Shown piece after piece: positions 58,611 through 64,000 of a stretch of DNA of 64,000 nt. The number at the start of each line of letters is the position of its first letter. The first letter of the stretch is position 1. Under the pieces are notes generated by a model. The model was given only the letters and a program-made list of their open reading frames with translations. It did no database searches and was not told the DNA's origin. A program made the position numbers and the translations under genes. Source of the DNA: Sedimenticola hydrogenitrophicus (GTDB lineage Bacteria > Pseudomonadota > Gammaproteobacteria > Chromatiales > Chromatiaceae). The stretch is from the NCBI RefSeq assembly GCF_025175675.1, contig NZ_JANIOA010000017.1:31021-95020 (forward strand), read 5' to 3'.

Positions 58611-60383
58611 ATGACCGATAACAATAACCTGGATGATGAATTTGATCTGCCGCCGCGGATGGCGGAGCGGCAGGGAGGGGAATTGGGGTTGGAATTGGCC
58701 ACCCGTTCCATCCTCTCCGCTATTTCCGATGCCGTGATCACCGCGGACCTGCATCGCAACATCAGCTATATGAACGTGGTGGCGGAAAAGTTGACCGGCT
58801 GGCGACTCACGGCCGCGATGGGATTGCCGTTGGCGCGGGTGTTTCAGGCGATGGACGAGGGGGCCGCACTGCTGGACAGCGCCATCGAGCGTTGCCTGGC
58901 GACCGGAACCGTGGCCGGTGGCCAGCATCGGGAGTTGATCCTGGTGCACCGGGATGGTATCGGCATCGCCGTGGAGGCGTCGGTGGCGCCGATCTGCGAT
59001 GAGCAAAGGATTATTCATGGCGTCGTCCTGGTGTTCCGCGATGTCAGTCACACCCGCAGCCTGGCGGCCCAGGTCAGCTGGCAGGCGTCACACGATACCC
59101 TGACCGGTCTGGTCAATCGGTGCAGTTTCGACAGCCGCCTGGATGACCTGTTGCGGGATGCCATGGCGACCGGGCGCATCCATGGCATGCTCTATCTCGA
59201 TCTGGATCAGTTCAAGATCGTCAACGACACCTGCGGGCATGTGGCGGGCGACGAGCTGTTGCGGCAGATCGCCACCCGGCTTTCGCAGCATATCCGCGCC
59301 GGCGATACCCTGGCACGCCTGGGCGGCGATGAATTCGGCGTGCTCCTGGTCAATTGTTCGGAAGTCGTTTCATTACGTATCGCCAACAAGATGCGCCAGG
59401 CGATCCTGGATATGCGCTTTGCCTGGGATGACAAGACCTACGCCATTGGGGTCAGCATCGGTGTGGTCTCCATTACCGCGGAGAGCGAGCGGGCCGAACA
59501 GGTATTGAGCGCGGCGGATACGGCCTGTTATGCCGCCAAGGATGGCGGTCGAAACCAGGTGCATGTGTACCGGCCGGATGCCGGTGAAGCGGCCCAGCGT
59601 CAGGGTGAGATGCATTGGGTGGCACGCATACACCGTGCCCTGGAAGAGGATCGGTTCTGTCTCTATGTGCAGCCGATCGTGCCGATCGACCAGCGTTCGC
59701 CGCACACCGGTCATTACGAGGTGCTGATCCGGATGCGCGATGAGGCGGGTGCATTGGTACCGCCGAATAAGTTTATCCCGGCAGCCGAGCGGTTCGGCCT
59801 GATGCCGAGGATCGATCGCTGGGTGGTCAACCAACTGTTCAATCTGATCGGGCGTGAGTATGAGACTCTGGTGCTGGGGGGCTACTGTTTCGCCATCAAC
59901 CTCTCCGGCGGTTCGGTGAATGATGAGGATACCCTGGCCTATATCGGTGAGAAGCTGGACGAGTTCAGGATTCCGCCGGGGATGATCAGTTTCGAGATCA
60001 CCGAAACGGCCGCCATCGCCAACCTGGCCTCGGCCAGCTATTTTATCCGCACCCTGAAGCAGGCCGGCTGCCTGTTCTCCCTGGATGATTTCGGCAGCGG
60101 TCTCTCATCGTTCGCCTACCTGAAAAATCTGCCGGTCGATTTTCTGAAAATAGACGGTGCCTTTGTCCGCGACCTGGCCACCGATCCGATCGACCGCGCC
60201 ATGGTCCAGGCGATCAATCAGATCGGCCAGGTAATGGGGCTAAAGACCATTGCCGAGTTTGTGGAGAATGACCAGGTACTGGGCCTGCTGCGGGGCATCG
60301 GTGTGGATTTTGCACAGGGCTACGGCATCGCCCGGCCAACGCCGCTGACCGATGAGGCGGGCCGGCTGCTGCTGGGAAGGTGA
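58611..60383 (+). CDS. PAS-GGDEF-EAL cyclic-di-GMP signalling protein
   Basis: A 590-residue cytoplasmic protein without membrane spans. A PAS-type sensor (about 25-150, SAISDAVITADLHRNISYMN) is followed by a GGDEF domain with an intact GGDEF at 238-242 and an RAGD inhibitory-site motif five residues before it. The phosphodiesterase domain has EVL (370-372) in place of EAL. It keeps INLSGGS, FEITETA, DDFGSGLSSF, LKIDG and AEFVEN, so activity is likely retained. It makes and/or degrades c-di-GMP, a regulator of surface polysaccharides and motility. The signal sensed is unknown. Confidence 0.9.
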   Translation: MTDNNNLDDEFDLPPRMAERQGGELGLELATRSILSAISDAVITADLHRNISYMNVVAEKLTGWRLTAAMGLPLARVFQAMDEGAALLDSAIERCLATGTVAGGQHRELILVHRDGIGIAVEASVAPICDEQRIIHGVVLVFRDVSHTRSLAAQVSWQASHDTLTGLVNRCSFDSRLDDLLRDAMATGRIHGMLYLDLDQFKIVNDTCGHVAGDELLRQIATRLSQHIRAGDTLARLGGDEFGVLLVNCSEVVSLRIANKMRQAILDMRFAWDDKTYAIGVSIGVVSITAESERAEQVLSAADTACYAAKDGGRNQVHVYRPDAGEAAQRQGEMHWVARIHRALEEDRFCLYVQPIVPIDQRSPHTGHYEVLIRMRDEAGALVPPNKFIPAAERFGLMPRIDRWVVNQLFNLIGREYETLVLGGYCFAINLSGGSVNDEDTLAYIGEKLDEFRIPPGMISFEITETAAIANLASASYFIRTLKQAGCLFSLDDFGSGLSSFAYLKNLPVDFLKIDGAFVRDLATDPIDRAMVQAINQIGQVMGLKTIAEFVENDQVLGLLRGIGVDFAQGYGIARPTPLTDEAGRLLLGR

Positions 60384-60846
60384 GGTGTTTGTTGCCTGAT
60401 CGCTGTCATCCTGTAGCTTGTAGCCTGGATGGAGCCCGCCCACCGGAACTCGATAGACACGCAGTCCCATGCGGGCGAAATCCGGGGCATCATTGCGCCG
60501 AGCCTGTTCCCCGGATTCCGCCGCCGCGGGTGCATACGGCTCTTCTGTCTTGGGGGGCGGCTTCATCCGGGCTACGCGATCAGGCACATGGTGGATGCGC
60601 CTGCCGGCCTATCCCCCTACATCCGGTCAACGATCACTTTTGTAGGGTGGGTTAGGTGCGCATTGCGCAGGCGATGGCCGTTTGCATTGCACCACACGCG
60701 CACCGTAACCCACCATTTGGCGGGTCGAGGAGACGGTGGGTTACGCGGCGCCCGGGAATTGTCGCAACCGGAAAATATCGTGCCTGTGCGCCGCTAACCC
60801 ACCCTATGATTGCCGGCTTATGGACAGGCCGGCGGCAGATACTTTT
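60384..60846. repeat. Gap filled with two palindromic repeat elements
   Basis: No gene is seen. One element spans about 60420-60575: GTAGCCTGGATGGAGCC at the left and GGCTTCATCCGGGCTAC at the right, with inner AATCCGGGG/CCCCGGATT arms. A second spans about 60642-60806: GTAGGGTGGGTTAG and CTAACCCACCCTA, with inner GTAACCCACC/GGTGGGTTAC. It separates two convergent genes. Confidence 0.65.
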
Positions 60847-63744
60847 CTACAGTCCGATCAGCAGGCGGATGGCGTCGAGCCGCACCCGCGAGGCCGCCAG
60901 GTGACTGTTCAGTTCGCTCTGGTGCGCGCGCAGCAGGTCGATGTCCTGCTGACGGATATAGGGATTGACCCGGTGCAGGGCATCGAGGCGGTCGATCTCT
61001 TCGGCATAGTAATCGTTCATCATCGTCTCCGCCTGGCGCAGCCGTTGCCTGGCCTGGCCGGCCATGTTCTGCTCGCCCTGGGTAATCATCGCCTGGATCG
61101 GCTTGCGCAACGGGGTGACGATCTTGTGGATGACCGGCTTGGGCAGGGGGTGCAGTGCCGGTCCAATGTCGGCATCGGCGATGGCGTCGCCGCGCTCGGC
61201 CAGGCGCTGGTCGACCACCGTGCGCAGCAGCGTGGGGGGTAGGAAACGCGCTGCCTGCAACACGCCGGGGGCGGGGCATTCGAGCACGAACAGCAGCTCC
61301 AGCGCCAGCGTTCCCGAAGGCACGGCCGGATGACGTATGCCCATGGCGGCACAGTTGCCGCGCCCGCTCTCCAGCAGCATGTCCATGGCGTCGCGCACCA
61401 TGGGGTGCTCCCAGGTCAGAAACAGCCACTGCTCATGGGTCAGCGCGGTGCCCCGGTCATAGGTCAGGGTCGTCCCCTCTTGCGGCAGGTGGGGGAAGTG
61501 CTCGGTCAGCATATGCTGACCGGGACGGATCACCAGGCTCTGGCTGGAGTGCGGCTCCGCCTCTACCCCATAGGCGGCGAACAGCTGTTCCATGTAATCG
61601 GCTAGCGCCGATGTGCGGTCGATCAGGGCGAGCTGCTGCACCAGCCGGTCGGCATCTTTTTCCCGACACGAATTCAATTCCAACAGGTGGTCGCGGCCGT
61701 TTTTCAATGCCGCGGCGATCAGCGCGTGGAGTTGGCGTGTGCGTGCCAGCAGCCGCTCCAGATCGGCCGGGTTGTCCGGGTGGGTGGCGTAGGCCTGGTG
61801 CAGGGCGGGGCCCAGCCGCTCCAGCAGCTGCTGGCCCGCCTGGCAGGTGTGCGCGAAGGCGTTGAGCCCCTCGTGATACCAGCGCAGCAGCACCTCCTGG
61901 GCGCTGTCCCGGAAATAGGGGGCGTGCAACTCGATCTGATGCTTCTGGCCGATGCGGTCCAGCCGGCCGATCCGCTGCTCCAGCAGGTCCGGGTTCTCGG
62001 GCAGGTCGAACAGGATCAGGTGATGGGCAAATTGAAAGTTACGCCCCTCACTGCCGATCTCCGAACAGAGCAGGATCTGGCAGCCCTGTTCGTGATCGGC
62101 AAACCAGGCTGCCGCCCGGTCGCGTTCGATGATGCTCATCCCCTCGTGGAACAGGGCGGCATGCATGCCTTCGCGGATTCTCAGCGCCTGTTCCAGCTCC
62201 ATCGCGGTGCCGGCGTGGGCGCAGATCAGCAGCAGTTTCTCGCCCCGGTAGCGTTTCAGCAGGGCGATCAGCCAGTCGACCCGGGGGTCTTGGCGCCACC
62301 ACTCGTCGCCGGCCTCGCCGCGCAACCCGTGCTCCGGTTGCAACAGCCGCGAGGCCGCTACAGCGGTCTGTTCGGCAGATTGGTAGAGCGCCGGCAAGTC
62401 GAGGGGATAAGCGTGGAATATGCGCGGAGCAAATCCCTTGATCCGCTCGCGGGTATTACGGAACATGCCCCGGCCGGTGCCGTGGCGGTCGAGCAGCAGC
62501 TCGGTCAATCGGTCCCTGGCCTGACGTTGTCGTGCGGGCGTCCCATCCGGATACCGGATCTCCGCCAGCAGCGCGGCGGCCTGCGTCTCCCCCAGCGTCT
62601 CCAGCAGGCGAGCGGCATCCGCGTCGGAGAGCGGCGTGTCGGCGATCAGGCCGGCGGCGGCATCGGCGATGGACCGGTAGCGGGCTTGTTCCTGCCGAAA
62701 CTGCGCCAGGCTGGGAAAGCGGTCCGGGTCGAGCAGCCGCAGGCGGGCAAAGTGTCCGTCGCGGCCCAGCTGTTCCGGGGTCGCGGTCAGCAGCAATACC
62801 CCCGGGATGCGGCCCGCCAGCGACTCGATGGCCTGATACGCCGGGCTGGGGTTGGCTTCATGCCACTCAAGGTGGTGGGCCTCGTCCACAATCAGCATAT
62901 CCCACTCGCCCGCGAGGGCCTGGGTCAGCCGCTGCGGTGAGCCGGTAAACAGATCCAGCCCGCAGAGTACCAGCTGTTCGGTGAGAAAAGGATTCTCGCC
63001 GTCGATCGATGCCTCGATCTCCGCGCAACGCGGCTCGTCAAACAGACTGAAGTTGAGATTGAACCGGCGCAACAGCTCCACCAGCCATTGATGCAGCAAC
63101 GGCGGTGGCACCACGATGAGGGCGCGGTGCGCCCGTTCGGTGAGCAGCTGGGCATGCAGGATCAGGCACGCCTCGATGGTCTTTCCCAGCCCCACCTCAT
63201 CCGCGAGCAGTATCCGCGGGGCAAGCCGGCGGCTCGCCTCATGGGCGATATAGAGCTGATGGGGCAGCAGTTCGGTACGGGCGCCGCCCAGGCCGATCAG
63301 ATCGGACTGTTTCAGTGTCTGTTGCTGGAGCAGCGTGGCCTTGCGTAGCTCGAACCAGATGTTGCCGTCCGGCTGGCCGGCGAACAGCCGCGCCTGCGGA
63401 CGGTTGAACTGCATGAAGGCGCTGATCGACTGTTCACCGAGCCTGGTCGCCTGGCCGCTCTTGCCTGTTCCGGAACAGGTACCGGCGTAGGTCAGCAGGC
63501 CACCATTCTGCTCCACCGACTCCACCGTCAGGTCCCAGCCCTGGTCGGATTCGATGGTATCGCCGACCTGGAACAGTACCCGGGTCAGTGGCGCGTTGTC
63601 GGCGGCATAGGTCCTGGCCTCGGCGGTCGCATTGAAGCGCAGGGTCAGGGTGCGGCCCGAGGTGCCCGTCACCATGCCAAGGCCCAGTTCAGGTTCGGTA
63701 TCGCTGATCCAGCGTTGTCCCGGGATGAAATCTTGTTCTGCCAT
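60847..63744 (-). CDS. rapA: RNA polymerase-associated helicase/ATPase RapA
   Basis: A 965-residue SWI2/SNF2 protein of the usual RapA length. N-terminal Tudor-like domains (GQRWISDTEPELGLGMV) are followed by the ATPase core with Walker A LADEVGLGKTIEACLI near residue 180 and LIVDEAHHLEW (DEAH box). The second RecA lobe has EIGSEGRNFQFAHHLI and LEQRIGRLDRIGQ. RapA binds core RNA polymerase and helps recycle it. It converges on the GGDEF/EAL gene across a repeat-filled gap. Confidence 0.95.
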   Translation of the reverse strand: MAEQDFIPGQRWISDTEPELGLGMVTGTSGRTLTLRFNATAEARTYAADNAPLTRVLFQVGDTIESDQGWDLTVESVEQNGGLLTYAGTCSGTGKSGQATRLGEQSISAFMQFNRPQARLFAGQPDGNIWFELRKATLLQQQTLKQSDLIGLGGARTELLPHQLYIAHEASRRLAPRILLADEVGLGKTIEACLILHAQLLTERAHRALIVVPPPLLHQWLVELLRRFNLNFSLFDEPRCAEIEASIDGENPFLTEQLVLCGLDLFTGSPQRLTQALAGEWDMLIVDEAHHLEWHEANPSPAYQAIESLAGRIPGVLLLTATPEQLGRDGHFARLRLLDPDRFPSLAQFRQEQARYRSIADAAAGLIADTPLSDADAARLLETLGETQAAALLAEIRYPDGTPARQRQARDRLTELLLDRHGTGRGMFRNTRERIKGFAPRIFHAYPLDLPALYQSAEQTAVAASRLLQPEHGLRGEAGDEWWRQDPRVDWLIALLKRYRGEKLLLICAHAGTAMELEQALRIREGMHAALFHEGMSIIERDRAAAWFADHEQGCQILLCSEIGSEGRNFQFAHHLILFDLPENPDLLEQRIGRLDRIGQKHQIELHAPYFRDSAQEVLLRWYHEGLNAFAHTCQAGQQLLERLGPALHQAYATHPDNPADLERLLARTRQLHALIAAALKNGRDHLLELNSCREKDADRLVQQLALIDRTSALADYMEQLFAAYGVEAEPHSSQSLVIRPGQHMLTEHFPHLPQEGTTLTYDRGTALTHEQWLFLTWEHPMVRDAMDMLLESGRGNCAAMGIRHPAVPSGTLALELLFVLECPAPGVLQAARFLPPTLLRTVVDQRLAERGDAIADADIGPALHPLPKPVIHKIVTPLRKPIQAMITQGEQNMAGQARQRLRQAETMMNDYYAEEIDRLDALHRVNPYIRQQDIDLLRAHQSELNSHLAASRVRLDAIRLLIGL

Positions 63745-63879
63745 GGTGGATTCGGTCCGTGTTTTCGAGGGCGGAAGGATACGCCCATCGGGAACGATTT
63801 TCTATTCGTCCGGTAGGGATTTAGCAATTCTAAATATGGCCTTCAGCAGCCGTTTAATTATCCAGGTCCGATTAATAAG

Positions 63880-63959
63880 GAACCACGGATGGACACAGAT
63901 TCACACAGATAGGGGGATCAGAATCCTGAATCTGTGTTTATCGGTGTCAATCCGTGGTT
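63880..63959. repeat. Inverted repeat upstream of rapA
   Basis: Thirty-base imperfect arms, the left starting AACCACGGATGGACACAGAT and the right ending GTGTCAATCCGTGGTT, match at 26 of 30 positions when folded. Outside this element, 63745-64000 shows nothing else. The rapA promoter probably lies at 63745-63870. Confidence 0.65.
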
Positions 63960-64000
63960 CTCCAGGGGGCGAGGTCCGGCCTGGATCTAACCATGGAAAT

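Noticed and set aside
61687..62940. A 417-residue plus-strand open frame within rapA
   Set aside because: Antisense shadow; the RapA protein on the other strand has continuous, unmistakable domain sequence.
1..64000. tRNA or rRNA genes and transposase genes
   Set aside because: I looked through the intergenic gaps for tRNA-like CCA ends and T-loops and for transposase motifs in the proteins, and found none I could support.

Overview
The window looks like a chromosomal segment of a Gram-negative gammaproteobacterium. The evidence is a full set of lipid A and core genes (lpxL, msbA, waaA, hldE, gmhA), an RfaH-type NusG paralogue, rapA and dgt. The flanking housekeeping genes are GC-rich and many intergenic gaps carry short palindromic repeats. 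I cannot name a genus. Almost everything here concerns the cell envelope.

Region by region. At 1-5.3 kb lies an LPS-core block on the plus strand: an ELM1-family protein cut by the window edge, a GT9 heptosyltransferase-like enzyme, two GT4 glycosyltransferases and a WaaL/Wzy-type membrane protein. At 5.3-12.5 kb, on the minus strand, are msbA, lpxL and a tightly coupled four-gene unit hldE-FAD oxidoreductase-aldo/keto reductase-gmhA. At 12.8-14.7 kb are two paralogous nucleotidyltransferase/HEPN toxin-antitoxin pairs. At 14.8-15.7 kb an rfaH-like gene points away from a leader that holds an exact ops core (GGCGGTAGC). At 15.7-45.4 kb is one long plus-strand polysaccharide (O-antigen) operon. 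It begins with an EPS-type MarR regulator and a complete wbpB-D-E-I set for a diacetamido-uronic acid nucleotide. Four SDR enzymes, an LhgO-like oxidase, an aminotransferase and an asparagine-synthase-like amidotransferase follow. Next comes a cassette of phosphoesterase, ATP-grasp, methyltransferase, deacetylase-like, formyltransferase and WbqC genes. After that are an ABC exporter with two Wzt-like ATPases and one permease, putative glycosyltransferases around a second amidotransferase, and finally a WbpV-like SDR with an initiating sugar-phosphate transferase. At 45.6-49.4 kb pgi is followed by a TacAT-like toxin-antitoxin pair and a third nucleotidyltransferase/HEPN pair lying between long direct repeats. 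At 49.6-64 kb are a beta-CASP nuclease, wbpM, waaA, a ComEA-like protein, a Pcm-family methyltransferase, dgt, a PAS-GGDEF-EAL protein and rapA.

How the parts may work together (inference). WbpB/D/E/I and the SDRs would make di- or tri-amino uronic acid nucleotides. The AsnB-like enzymes would amidate carboxylates. The formyltransferase, methyltransferase and ATP-grasp cassette would decorate amino groups, possibly on a chain-terminal residue. The Wzm/Wzt exporter would carry the finished chain to the periplasm, where the ligase-like protein joins it to core-lipid A made by the neighbouring core genes. The layout recalls, from memory, Bordetella wlb/wbm loci. Transcription of the ~30-kb operon is probably RfaH-dependent through ops. 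An 11-G tract inside the second Wzt gene could make export phase-variable.
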